DNA of 30,557 nt, taken from IMG/VR virus record IMGVR_UViG_3300044615_001035, positions 1 through 30,557 of that record; one strand, 5' to 3'. The notes beneath the pieces were generated by a model. The model worked only from the letters and a program-made list of their open reading frames with translations. It made no database searches and was not told where the DNA came from. The position numbers were made by a program, and so were the translations under genes. How positions within the stretch are numbered: position 1 is the stretch's first letter; the number at the start of each line of letters is the position of its first letter. Origin of the DNA: a virus. Positions 11,632 through 18,361 of the stretch are shown piece by piece.

Positions 11632-11994
11632 ATGAGCTTCGCCAGTTCCCTGCTCTTCTCCATTGCAATGGATGCCTGCAAGGAAGACTTAGACGAAGCG
11701 CGAGAGCGTCTTGAAGCTTTTGAACTATGTAATGACAAGGTGACTGCTGCTGCGCTTGGCTATTTGCTTGCTAAGCAAGAAGAAAAAAGGAAGGAAGAGC
11801 AGGAAGAATGGATTTATGACCGCTTGTGTTCCATCATTGATAGTTGCATGGAGTGTGATGGCACCTACTACACAGAAAGTGCAGTGGAAGCCATTTTTGA
11901 AGTGTTTTATGATTGGTTAATTCACCACACTGAAAAGGACTGCGAAAAAGAACTTACCAAATTGTTTAAGCCTTATATTGTGCAAAAGCACTAA
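11632..11994 (+). CDS. hypothetical acidic helical protein, 120 aa
   Basis: The frame is open from 11581, but ATG 11632 (MSFASSLLFSIAMDACKEDL) avoids overlap with the previous gene; ATG 11668 (MDACKEDLDEARERLEAF) after a CT-rich stretch is an equally reasonable start. The middle, AKQEEKRKEEQEEWIYDRLC, is a charged helix, possibly coiled coil. SCMECDGTYYTESAVEAIFE follows. The family is not recognised. Confidence 0.6.
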   Translation: MSFASSLLFSIAMDACKEDLDEARERLEAFELCNDKVTAAALGYLLAKQEEKRKEEQEEWIYDRLCSIIDSCMECDGTYYTESAVEAIFEVFYDWLIHHTEKDCEKELTKLFKPYIVQKH

Positions 11995-12024
11995 TTGCTA
12001 CCATTTTCTTTTTCCATAGCCTTT

Positions 12025-12056
12025 AGCCTTAAGGAGCTAGTCTCTTTAGGGCTTTT
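12025..12056 (+). terminator. terminator whose T run touches the next ATG
   Basis: AGCCTTAA (12025-12032) pairs with TTAGGGCT (12046-12053), with one G-U, followed by TTTT ending at 12056. ATG 12057 comes directly after. Confidence 0.6.
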
Positions 12057-12245
12057 ATGTGGGATGATCTTCCTAGCCCCTTTATGGTGGGAGCCATTAA
12101 GGTGTGGCCGGTCCATTCCAGGCCAGATTTTTCTTGGTTTGTAGCTTACGAAGGTAAGCCGTTCTATTTCAAAACCAAGAGCAGCGCCATGCTCTTCGCC
12201 AGGGACAAGCAGTCCATGGAAGACCCAGACGGGCTGTGCGACTAG
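12057..12245 (+). CDS. small hypothetical protein, 62 aa
   Basis: It starts at ATG 12057 right after a terminator-like hairpin: MWDDLPSPFMVGAIKVWPVH, then AYEGKPFYFKTKSSAMLFAR. The strand-strand-helix look with a basic centre is common in small phage proteins; I cannot name a family. How it is translated if the hairpin stops transcription at its start codon is unclear. Attenuation or a promoter inside the hairpin are possible. Confidence 0.55.
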   Translation: MWDDLPSPFMVGAIKVWPVHSRPDFSWFVAYEGKPFYFKTKSSAMLFARDKQSMEDPDGLCD

Positions 12246-12320
12246 CGCCAATTGTGCAAAGATGTTGTGATTAAAGCTGGCACGATGGAAGTTTGAGCTA
12301 GGCTTTTTCCTGTTGTCACC

Positions 12321-12342
12321 AGCCCGCATGAGCGGGCTTTTT
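12321..12342 (+). terminator. terminator just before nrdA
   Basis: AGCCCGC-ATGA-GCGGGCT is followed by TTTT. It lies six bases before ATG 12349. The open frame of nrdA formally extends through it, but no sensible start is inside. Confidence 0.8.
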
Positions 12343-12348
12343 CGTCTC

Positions 12349-13794
12349 ATGAAGCTGAAGGAAGGAGCCAAGGCAGACAAGATTGCTCGCACAGGAAGAG
12401 TCCAAAATTGGATGGATGATACCAATGGACGCTTGCCCGTATCTTGCACAGTTTTTGTAGTTGAAGATTCAATGGAAGGGGAGGAAGGCATTGAAGCATC
12501 TTGGCGCTTTGTTTCCCATGGTCTGCGTAATGGTGCAGGAGTTGCTGTTCATTTATCTAATTTGCGCGGCAAAGGGCATGAAAATGGCAAAGGGCTTGTA
12601 GCAAGTGGTCCTGTAAGTTTTGGCAAGATTTATTCCACTCTCAATGAAATTCTTCGTCGCGGCGGCGTCTATAAAAACGGGGCTGTAGTATTGCATCTTG
12701 ATTATGACCATCCTGATGCGCTTGATTTCCTGCAAGCTTCTAGGCAAGAACTTCCATGGGTGAAACGTTGTCTAAACGTAGACGAAAATTTCCTTGAACG
12801 TTCTTCTAAGGAGCTGATTGATACTCTCCTTAAAGGCATTGGCACTGGCGACATCTGGCTTAATAAGATTCGCTACAACGAAAAAGGCGAGCGCATTCGT
12901 GCCAATGTTTGCCTGGAAGTGTATCTCCCCCATCGTGGCACCTGCCTGCTGCAGCATGTCAATATGGGCGCCTGCTCCATTGAAGACGTGACAGGGGCCT
13001 TTGTGGAGGGCATGGAGCAGCTCTGTGAGCTTCATGGCAAAACGGGCGTGGGCGCCACAGGCGAATATCTTCCTTCTGTGATTGATAGACAAGTGGGGCT
13101 TGGCATGCTTGGGCTTGCTAATTTCCTTTCCCTCCATGGCATTTCTTATGCTGACTTCGGCAAAGCCCTGAAAGCCTTCAATCAAGAAGATCCGCGAGAC
13201 TGGTATGAAATTATGGACAAGCCAGTGGGTAATGCCGTATTTGCCATCTTCCAAGGTATTAGTGGTGCTGCTGAAGTGGCTCGTGAAGCTGGAATGGAAC
13301 GCGCCTTCTGCATTGCTCCTACAGCCTCTTGCTCCTACCGCTATTTAGATTCCAAAGGCTTTACGACAGCCCCTGAAATCGCCCCTCCCATTGCTCGTTT
13401 AGTTGATCGGGATAGTGGCACTTTCGGCGTGGAAAGCTTTGACTATGGGGAAGTGGAAATTGCTGCTGAAGTGGGCTGGGACAATTACAAACTGGTCGCA
13501 GATGAGCTGGTACGTCTGTATCAAAACACTGGTCTTTTCCATGGCTATTCGTATAACTCATGGAGCGACATTGTTATTTACGACGAGGCCTTCTTGAAAG
13601 ATTGGCTAGAATCTCCTCAGACAAGCCTCTACTATTCGCTGCAAGTTCTCCCGGACACGCAACGAAAAGATGATGCTTACGCTGCCTTAGACGACGAATT
13701 TAAGACCATGTTTGGACTCAGCGATACTGAGCCCTTAGGAGAGACTGTCTCTTGTGGCATAGATGCTGGTTTCTGCGCTGCATGCGCGGAGTGA
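12349..13794 (+). CDS. nrdA: compact class I ribonucleotide reductase alpha subunit (NrdA-like), 481 aa
   Basis: It would reduce ribonucleotides to deoxyribonucleotides for phage DNA synthesis, with the beta subunit encoded next. The start ATG 12349 follows the terminator. Landmarks: VSCTVFVVEDSMEG with C33 as first redox cysteine; SGPVSF at 86-91; ANVCLEV with N186, C188 and E190 as the active-site Asn-Cys-Glu; GTCLLQHVN with C199 as the second redox cysteine; APTASCSYRY; TSLYYS with Y428-Y429 matching the radical-transfer tyrosine pair of class I enzymes; and a C-terminal CGIDAGFCAAC with C469, C476 and C479. Typical class Ia subunits are about 750 residues; here the ATP cone and most of the N-terminal region are missing, so allosteric activity control should be absent. 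Family assignment is confident, fine subclass is not. Confidence 0.88.
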   Translation: MKLKEGAKADKIARTGRVQNWMDDTNGRLPVSCTVFVVEDSMEGEEGIEASWRFVSHGLRNGAGVAVHLSNLRGKGHENGKGLVASGPVSFGKIYSTLNEILRRGGVYKNGAVVLHLDYDHPDALDFLQASRQELPWVKRCLNVDENFLERSSKELIDTLLKGIGTGDIWLNKIRYNEKGERIRANVCLEVYLPHRGTCLLQHVNMGACSIEDVTGAFVEGMEQLCELHGKTGVGATGEYLPSVIDRQVGLGMLGLANFLSLHGISYADFGKALKAFNQEDPRDWYEIMDKPVGNAVFAIFQGISGAAEVAREAGMERAFCIAPTASCSYRYLDSKGFTTAPEIAPPIARLVDRDSGTFGVESFDYGEVEIAAEVGWDNYKLVADELVRLYQNTGLFHGYSYNSWSDIVIYDEAFLKDWLESPQTSLYYSLQVLPDTQRKDDAYAALDDEFKTMFGLSDTEPLGETVSCGIDAGFCAACAE

Positions 13795-13821
13795 CCCATC
13801 CTTCTCCTCCTTTTGTTGACG

Positions 13822-13845
13822 GGGCCGCTTTGACGGCCCTCTTCT
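13822..13845 (+). terminator. hairpin between nrdA and nrdB
   Basis: GGGCCG-CTTTGA-CGGCCC (13822-13839) is followed by TCTTCTG, only a weak T tail. TTGACG (13816-13821) lies directly before it. Partial termination or RNA processing between the two subunits is possible. Confidence 0.5.
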
Positions 13846-13881
13846 GTCTGTTTTCATTCCTTTCCATCGCGCTTTCTAATA

Positions 13882-14616
13882 ATGACCGTCCTTGAAAAGA
13901 GCCCCTATTCAGCAATGATCGCCAAGAAGCGCCCCTGGCAAGCCACGCCAGTGGACAATTCGCCTGTGAAGGAAGGCGCTGAATCCACGCTTTTCAAGAC
14001 CATTGCTTTGCGCCACCTTGAACTGCCCGTGAAGGACTTGCTTGAGCAAGGCTTACAGAAGGAACTGCCTTCCACTCCTGGCATCATTGAGGCGTTGCGC
14101 TCCAACCAGAAGGATGAAGAGCGTCATGATGAAGCGCTGAACTATGTTGCTGCCGCCTATGGCACTGACGAGAAGGCAGAGCGAGAAGTGCAAAACATCT
14201 TGAAGGTGTGGATGGAGCACCCCGCCCATCCAATTCATAAAGTGTCCATTATTGAGCGTTCTATCTTCTTCGTTGCCCTGCCGTTCTTCCGCTTCAATGG
14301 CAACATCGGCATGCGCACGGTGTCAGCAGACATTAGCCGTGACGAGCAAGTGCATTGTGGCGTTCATGGTTTGGTGGCCAAGGAACTGGGCGAAACGGAA
14401 ACGGAAAGCCTTAATAAGCTGCGCATTGCCACTGCTGGCTGGCTGTTTGAGCACTTGGGCAAGAGCGATGATCAATGGCTCGACAAAAACGCTTGGATGC
14501 AGCGCTCTGAGCGCCTGTTCTGGGAAGGAAAGGCTTCTGGCATGGAAGACTCCCGTCGTAGCCGTCAAATCGCGTTCTTTGAAAGTTCAAACGTAAATCT
14601 TCCATGCTATGGTTGA
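13882..14616 (+). CDS. nrdB: compact class I ribonucleotide reductase beta subunit (NrdB-like), 244 aa
   Basis: This is the ferritin-like radical-generating partner of NrdA. Metal-ligand candidates: E47 or a neighbour, E79 and H82 in DEERHDEAL, E125 in IIERSIFF, and E155 and H158 in RDEQVHCGVH, giving two ExxH motifs. Standard NrdB is about 350-375 residues; here the distance between the first ExxH and the next Glu is 46 rather than about 89. The residue four after H82, where E. coli has the radical Tyr122, reads Leu86, so a stable tyrosyl radical at the usual place is not evident. The C-terminal tail (SSNVNLPCYG) should bind NrdA and recurs at the end of the HNH gene downstream. A CT-rich leader precedes the ATG. 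Confidence 0.82.
   Translation: MTVLEKSPYSAMIAKKRPWQATPVDNSPVKEGAESTLFKTIALRHLELPVKDLLEQGLQKELPSTPGIIEALRSNQKDEERHDEALNYVAAAYGTDEKAEREVQNILKVWMEHPAHPIHKVSIIERSIFFVALPFFRFNGNIGMRTVSADISRDEQVHCGVHGLVAKELGETETESLNKLRIATAGWLFEHLGKSDDQWLDKNAWMQRSERLFWEGKASGMEDSRRSRQIAFFESSNVNLPCYG
14590..14603 (+). repeat. 14-bp repeat, copy A, in the nrdB tail
   Basis: AACGTAAATCTTCC occurs here and at 15283-15296 in the same reading frame (ANVNLP/SNVNLP). Both copies are followed by a Tyr-Gly codon pair and a stop within 20 bases. Confidence 0.85.
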
Positions 14617-14644
14617 CATTTGATTCCCTTCTTATGCTATGATT

Positions 14645-14670
14645 ACGGGGTTAACCACCCCGTTTTTTTT
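14645..14670 (+). terminator. strong terminator after nrdB, touching the next ATG
   Basis: ACGGGG-TTAACCA-CCCCGT is followed by a run of eight Ts ending at 14670; the HNH gene's ATG is at 14671. It ends the nrd transcript. TTGACA at 14613-14618, overlapping the nrdB stop, with TATGAT 19 bases later is a possible promoter upstream of it. Confidence 0.85.
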
Positions 14671-15312
14671 ATGGAAGAAATCTGGAAACCTATTCCTGGC
14701 TACGAAAATTTATACGAAGCCTCAAGCTTGGGTAATATTAGATCTGTAGACAGGACTGTTTTAGATGAGCGAAATCAGAAGCAGCGCACGCGCACATTCA
14801 GGGGGAGACAATTGTCCCCAAATATCAATAAAGATAGCGGCCGTCATTCTGTCATGCTTTCTAAAGAAGGAAAGACAAAAAGATTCACAGTCGCTCGTTT
14901 AATTTGCCTGGCTTTTCATGGCTTGCCTCCAGAAGGGAAAAATTTAGTATTGCATTATGACGACATTCATACAAATAATATGCCAGAAAACTTAAGGTGG
15001 GGCAATCACTTGGAAAATCTAGAAGATTGCGTTCGCAATAGAGGCTCTCATCCCCGTTACATTGATGGCAGAAGCAATCGCAAGAGAGGACCAGTCGGGG
15101 GCGCCATCTTAAATGAGTATCAAGTAAGAGTGTTGAGGCGACTTCCTGACCTACGCTCACTGCGAGGGTTGAGGGAAGACCTGGCCGAAGAGTGGGGAGT
15201 CGCTCCTTCTAGCATATCCAGCGCCAAATACAAACAAACAGCGTGGAACACGCTATCTCCTGTGCCGCTATGGGAAATCGCCAACGTAAATCTTCCTTCC
15301 TACGGCTCTTGA
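14671..15312 (+). CDS. NUMOD4/HNH homing endonuclease-like protein, 213 aa
   Basis: The start is at ATG 14671: MEEIWKPIPGYENLYEASSL and GNIRSVDR form the NUMOD4 DNA-binding motif (residues 1-28). RFTVARLICLAFHGLPPEGK leads into the HNH core LVLHYDDIHTNNMPENLRWG (92-111), where the first His is retained. Residues about 145-190 (LNEYQVRVLRRLP to SSISSAKYKQTAWNTL) look like a helix-turn-helix DNA-binding tail. Such enzymes cut allelic sites lacking their gene and spread by repair. The extreme C-terminus, WEIANVNLPSYGS, matches the nrdB tail. AT-rich codon use differs from nrdB, suggesting recent arrival. Confidence 0.85.
   Translation: MEEIWKPIPGYENLYEASSLGNIRSVDRTVLDERNQKQRTRTFRGRQLSPNINKDSGRHSVMLSKEGKTKRFTVARLICLAFHGLPPEGKNLVLHYDDIHTNNMPENLRWGNHLENLEDCVRNRGSHPRYIDGRSNRKRGPVGGAILNEYQVRVLRRLPDLRSLRGLREDLAEEWGVAPSSISSAKYKQTAWNTLSPVPLWEIANVNLPSYGS
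15283..15296 (+). repeat. 14-bp repeat, copy B, at the end of the HNH gene
   Basis: The sequence is identical to 14590-14603 and in frame with it. It looks like a second copy of the nrdB 3' end left by insertion of the endonuclease gene. Confidence 0.85.
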
Positions 15313-15318
15313 CGCTGT

Positions 15319-15356
15319 GGGGCTTCCGCTATTGCTACATCGGAAGCCCCGCTTTT
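15319..15356 (+). terminator. strong rho-independent terminator after the HNH gene
   Basis: GGGGCTTCCG (15319-15328) and CGGAAGCCCC (15341-15350) form a perfect ten-pair stem followed by GCTTTT. Confidence 0.8.
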
Positions 15357-15415
15357 CCCGCATAGAAAGCCCCGTCTTTCTTGTCTAGAGTTGATTAAAG
15401 ACTTCTTCAAAAGCC

Positions 15416-15628
15416 GTGGGCGAGCGCAGGACGTTTGACACCCCCATTCGCTGCAAATGGAACGCGCCCATTCATAATTTATTGAAAGCCATTGATAATC
15501 ACACTGAATTATTTCTTCTCCATGGAGACCCTTGGCATGCCAAAAAGGCAGCAGAACTCAGGGCTTATGTTCACGAACTAAAAACTTGGATTCACAAAGA
15601 AGAACAAAATACCCTTGGTCAGATTTGA
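15416..15628 (+). CDS. small hypothetical protein, 70 aa, GTG start
   Basis: The only in-frame start is GTG 15416 (GERRTFDTPIRCKWNAPIHN), since TGA lies upstream at 15392. The pattern WNAPIHNLLKAIDNHTEL, then GDPWHAKKAAELRAYVHELK and WIHKEE looks like a helical conserved protein, and I trust it as coding. Its last 19 bases overlap the 3' end of the minus-strand tRNA gene. No family is known to me. Confidence 0.6.
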   Translation: MGERRTFDTPIRCKWNAPIHNLLKAIDNHTELFLLHGDPWHAKKAAELRAYVHELKTWIHKEEQNTLGQI

Positions 15629-15683
15629 ACTGACACTTGTCTGAGCTTAAATCAGATGCCTCTTCCTATTGGGCTACAAGGGC
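15610..15683 (-). tRNA. tRNA with anticodon UAA (Leu by code), short variable loop
   Basis: Read on the minus strand: acceptor GCCCTTG/CAAGGGT with discriminator A; D-arm GCC-loop with GG-GGC; anticodon stem TCTGA/TCAGA with loop TTTAAGC, giving anticodon TAA; variable loop CAAGT of five bases; T-arm GTCAG-TTCAAAT-CTGAC. CCA is not encoded. Total 74 bases. Leucine tRNAs normally have a long variable arm; this one does not, so its charging identity is uncertain. It would favour UUA codons. Confidence 0.82.
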
Positions 15684-15712
15684 GTGAGACAGAACTTATC
15701 CCGCATTAGGGA

Positions 15713-15742
15713 ATTAACAGGTGCGGCCTGTAGTTCTGTCAA
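15713..15742 (-). promoter_or_regulatory. promoter for the tRNA
   Basis: On the minus strand TTGACA (15737-15742) and GTTAAT (15713-15718) are 18 bases apart, pointing at the tRNA whose 5' end is at 15683. A perfect -35 and a 4/6 -10. Confidence 0.6.
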
Positions 15743-15784
15743 CAAGAACCATGAATGCTTCAACTCATCCACGGCATCTCCGAA

Positions 15785-15808
15785 ACCAGCATTGACGAGG
15801 ATGCTGGT
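15785..15808 (-). terminator. hairpin after the terL-side small genes
   Basis: ACCAGCAT and ATGCTGGT form a perfect eight-pair stem with an 8-nt loop. On the minus strand it is followed only by TTTCGG, so it is a modest terminator for the unit 18329-15848. Confidence 0.45.
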
Positions 15809-15847
15809 GCCGTTGGCCAACGGGCTCCTGCAGGAAGCCCCAAAATC

Positions 15848-15976
15848 TTAGCAGCGCCAGCTCCAAAACACAACCGCTCCTTCTGAGCACAATTGCTTAT
15901 GTACGTGCCTTGCCTCTCGCAGGGGCACTACAACTTCCCTTTTCTGACCATGAAGGATAAACAACAGTCCAACCAT
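15848..15976 (-). CDS. small hypothetical protein, 42 aa
   Basis: Two bases after the stop of the previous minus-strand gene, ATG at 15976 opens MVGLLFILHGQKREVVVPLR, continuing EARHVHKQLCSEGAVVFWSW and ending RC with TAA at 15848-15850. The strand then helix then strand pattern and the coupled start make it credible. No family is known. It closes the terL-side transcription unit. Confidence 0.5.
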   Translation of the reverse strand: MVGLLFILHGQKREVVVPLREARHVHKQLCSEGAVVFWSWRC

Positions 15977-15978
15977 GG

Positions 15979-16209
15979 CTAGATGTCATAAAGCTTGCAT
16001 CGCGGAGAATCAGGGAACAGCGAACATTCCTTGTCCCACCAATCCCCTCTGTCTTTCTCTCCATTGAGCCAATAATATTGCTGCATGTGGTGAGCGTAGG
16101 CCTTTTCAGCCAACTTGCGATCTTCCATGCTCACGCCAGGCTCTTGCATGGCATAAGCGGCTTCAATGGCAGCGTGAAACGCCTCTTCAGCAGCCCGAGA
16201 AAGAACCAT
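15979..16209 (-). CDS. small hypothetical protein, 76 aa
   Basis: It begins MVLSRAAEEAFHAAIEAAYA and continues with a helix-rich acidic and aromatic sequence (AYAHHMQQYYWLNGEKDRGD), ending CSLFPDSPRCKLYDI. The family is not recognised. It sits in the same minus-strand unit as terL, 24 bases after the previous gene, so a packaging or late role is possible but unproven. Confidence 0.65.
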   Translation of the reverse strand: MVLSRAAEEAFHAAIEAAYAMQEPGVSMEDRKLAEKAYAHHMQQYYWLNGEKDRGDWWDKECSLFPDSPRCKLYDI

Positions 16210-16233
16210 GGTGGAAACGCAAGTACGGCTAGT

Positions 16234-16422
16234 CTATTCAACGCTTTCTTTCTTTGCAAGTTGCTCCACCTTTAACTGCTGCTGCAGCTTTTTCAAGCGT
16301 GGCAGGAGCGAGGGTTCGTAAAAATGATCTGCTGCTAGCAGTTGAAGAGCAGTTTGCCTATCAGCTTCTAACAATGCAACAAGATACGACACCTCCTTCA
16401 AGGAAAGATAAAAATGCTTCAT
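16234..16422 (-). CDS. small helical hypothetical protein, 62 aa
   Basis: The protein is MKHFYLSLKEVSYLVALLEA then DRQTALQLLAADHFYEPSLL and a C-terminal helix (RLKKLQQQLKVEQLAKKESV) that could be a coiled coil. AGGAAAG-type purines precede the start. It lies just downstream of terL, where some phages have small packaging partners, but no family match is evident. Confidence 0.65.
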   Translation of the reverse strand: MKHFYLSLKEVSYLVALLEADRQTALQLLAADHFYEPSLLPRLKKLQQQLKVEQLAKKESVE

Positions 16423-16470
16423 TTTTCAAAAAAGTCGATAATTCTAAATTCCTGAAAATTCTAGTGGTGA

Positions 16471-17847
16471 TCAGCGTACCAGACTGTTCAGCCAATCAAT
16501 ATCATTATCCTTAGAGGCTTCAAGAATGGCACCAGCCAAGGCAAAAGCGTAGTCATCTACTCCCACTTCTTTACCACCAGTTACTGCCCATTGCCCACTG
16601 CTTCTGTAGATAACACTGAGGTTTTTCAGTTGCTTGACGGCTTTCTCGTGAGGATACATTTCAATAAGGCCAGCATTAAAGAGCTCCTTCATCTTGCTAA
16701 ATGCTTTCATCTTGGTGCTAACGGACCAAGCAAGTTCAGCAATGGGGAAGTCTTTAGACATGCTTTGAATGGTGCCAGAACTGTTGAACTGGTCAAGCAC
16801 AATACTTTGAAAATCGTAAATGCGGTGGTGCTCCCTAATCCATTCTTCTACCTTGGCAATATTCACTTCTTTCTTTCCGCCAATATCAAAATCAGGCTCA
16901 AAGGCGTGAAATTTGTCCACCACTAGGCGCTCACCTTCGTAATGCACAATGCAAGCAGTGTAATCATCTCGACCCACGCCACCACGAGCAGGGTCAAGGG
17001 CCAATACATATGTTCCCATTAGTTCACGCTGCGGAAACAAAATGCCCCTTTCTTTATTCACGGAAATGTCAACAATCTCCGCTGCCAACAATGCAGAGTT
17101 GTTCTTGGCAAACTGAGCACCATATTCCACCCAGAACTTATCAGGGTCGCGTTTTAGTTCAGCTTCAAGGAACGGACACCCCCATGGCAAATTTGGATTG
17201 ACTGTCCAAGTGGCCAGGTTTTCCGCTTGCATGAACGGGTAGTCACCAGACGTGGCTTCGCAATAGTGTTGATAGAACAAGCCATCAGTGAGCCATGGCG
17301 AAGACAGTTCCAGGATGCGACCGTGCTTGCCAAACTGAGCGATGGAGGGAGACAGGGCTTGGTAGATGGCACCGGCGCCACGGTTGGCATCGCCTTCAAT
17401 GGCAAAGCTCAGCTCGTCCATGATTAGCATCACCACGGCTTTACCACGAGAAGCACGAGCTGATGCGGGAATGGCCTGGAACACGCAATTATTGCTCACT
17501 TCAATCTCAGTGGCCGTCTCCCTAGTGATCTCACCCACCAAGGGAGAGTCCATCAACAATTGACGGATGTTGTTCAGGGCAAGCTTGGCCTGGCTTTGAT
17601 CGTTTGCAATGGTGAGGATGTAAAACTTTTCCGACTTTCTTACGCGCCTCTTGTATTGATCTTCCAGAACAAAGCAGGCATAGAGCGCTGCAATGGAGGC
17701 CATGAGCGTCTTACCACAGCGTCGGCCTAGTGCCCACACAGCGTGCGTCTTGTCTCCACCAAAATAAGAATCAAGAATGCGCTTCTGCTCAGGCCACAAC
17801 TCTAATTGCAGAACTAGCTTGGCAAATTCACTGCATTTAAGCTTCAT
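16471..17847 (-). CDS. terL: terminase large subunit, 458 aa
   Basis: This is the ATP-driven DNA packaging motor and nuclease that docks on the portal. N-terminal ATPase: adenine-side LWPEQKRIL at 17-25, Walker A GRRCGKT at 41-47, Walker B VVMLIMDE with D144 and E145, and a SSPW-type coupling region near 190. C-terminal RNase H-like nuclease: LALDPARGG, then IVLDQF, then DDYAFAL, the three acidic positions expected. Length is normal. The ATG overlaps the stop of the upstream nuclease gene (ATGA). It is on the opposite strand to the portal gene. No small terminase is recognisable nearby. Confidence 0.95.
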   Translation of the reverse strand: MKLKCSEFAKLVLQLELWPEQKRILDSYFGGDKTHAVWALGRRCGKTLMASIAALYACFVLEDQYKRRVRKSEKFYILTIANDQSQAKLALNNIRQLLMDSPLVGEITRETATEIEVSNNCVFQAIPASARASRGKAVVMLIMDELSFAIEGDANRGAGAIYQALSPSIAQFGKHGRILELSSPWLTDGLFYQHYCEATSGDYPFMQAENLATWTVNPNLPWGCPFLEAELKRDPDKFWVEYGAQFAKNNSALLAAEIVDISVNKERGILFPQRELMGTYVLALDPARGGVGRDDYTACIVHYEGERLVVDKFHAFEPDFDIGGKKEVNIAKVEEWIREHHRIYDFQSIVLDQFNSSGTIQSMSKDFPIAELAWSVSTKMKAFSKMKELFNAGLIEMYPHEKAVKQLKNLSVIYRSSGQWAVTGGKEVGVDDYAFALAGAILEASKDNDIDWLNSLVR

Positions 17848-18329
17848 GCAAGTTCATCCATGCTGCGCAACTTTTCTTTAGGGACAAAATATGCAGGGCG
17901 TCCACGGGCAGGATCAGCCCAATATTTCTCCTCCATCGCCTCTTCTCCATAGCACCAGCCATGGATGAGGGTGGTCTTGTCTTCAATCGTAACCAAGACA
18001 AACTTCTTTTTCGGACTTTCGTTTTTTTGGACGATCAAGTCATATTTATGCTTGCTTCTGGTTTTTACGTCAATGCCAGGCAGATCATCAGAGCCGCGCT
18101 TAGCTTCAGTTTCTTGATAAAGCAAAGGTTTCATGCCCAGATAAGAGGCCACTGCCATTTCCCCCGCCGCGCCCAGTAGATGAATATCCAGAGCCTTGCT
18201 TCCCTTCCAGGCTCCGCCATTACGCCCGCGCAAGCCTTTGCTTTCATTAAAGCCCTGGCGCCTCAGTCCTTCCTCCATGGCCAATTGACGTTCTTCATCA
18301 GTGAAGACAAATTCAATGGGAGTGGGCAT
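17844..18329 (-). CDS. PD-(D/E)XK-like nuclease upstream of terL, 161 aa
   Basis: I start it at ATG 18329 (MPTPIEFVFTDEERQLAMEE); the open frame reaches further but into the portal gene. E57 in LLGAAGEMAVASYLG, D81/D82, and D87 and K89 in GIDVKTRSK give the spacing of a PD-(D/E)XK active site, followed by the core strand FVLVTIED and a GWCYGEE / RPAYFVPKEKLRSM ending that I recall from phage endonuclease-like proteins. It probably cuts DNA. Being translationally coupled to terL, it may help packaging, or it may be a selfish or exclusion nuclease. Confidence 0.72.
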   Translation of the reverse strand: MPTPIEFVFTDEERQLAMEEGLRRQGFNESKGLRGRNGGAWKGSKALDIHLLGAAGEMAVASYLGMKPLLYQETEAKRGSDDLPGIDVKTRSKHKYDLIVQKNESPKKKFVLVTIEDKTTLIHGWCYGEEAMEEKYWADPARGRPAYFVPKEKLRSMDELA

Positions 18330-18344
18330 GATTAAATGGACATC

Positions 18345-18361
18345 GTGGCTACTGTAGCCAC
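18345..18361. promoter_or_regulatory. palindrome in the divergent terL-side/portal gap
   Basis: GTGGCTAC-T-GTAGCCAC has perfect eight-base arms. It sits in the 66-bp gap between two divergent transcription units, where a shared operator would act on both. CATAAT (18382-18387) is a possible -10 towards the portal gene. Confidence 0.5.

Noticed and set aside
14586-15312. nrdB interrupted by a group I intron or an intein carrying the HNH gene
   Set aside because: nrdB reads to its own stop, and a strong terminator separates it from the HNH start. No splice-block residues of an intein or intron core are apparent. A duplicated tail explains the match better.
15669-15851. 60-residue plus-strand frame
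   Set aside because: It starts inside the tRNA gene and covers the tRNA promoter on the other strand. No leader or protein-like pattern.
16471-18329. small terminase subunit among the genes beside terL
   Set aside because: The genes at 15979 and 16234 are small and helical but show no helix-turn-helix or oligomerisation pattern typical of TerS, so I did not name them so.
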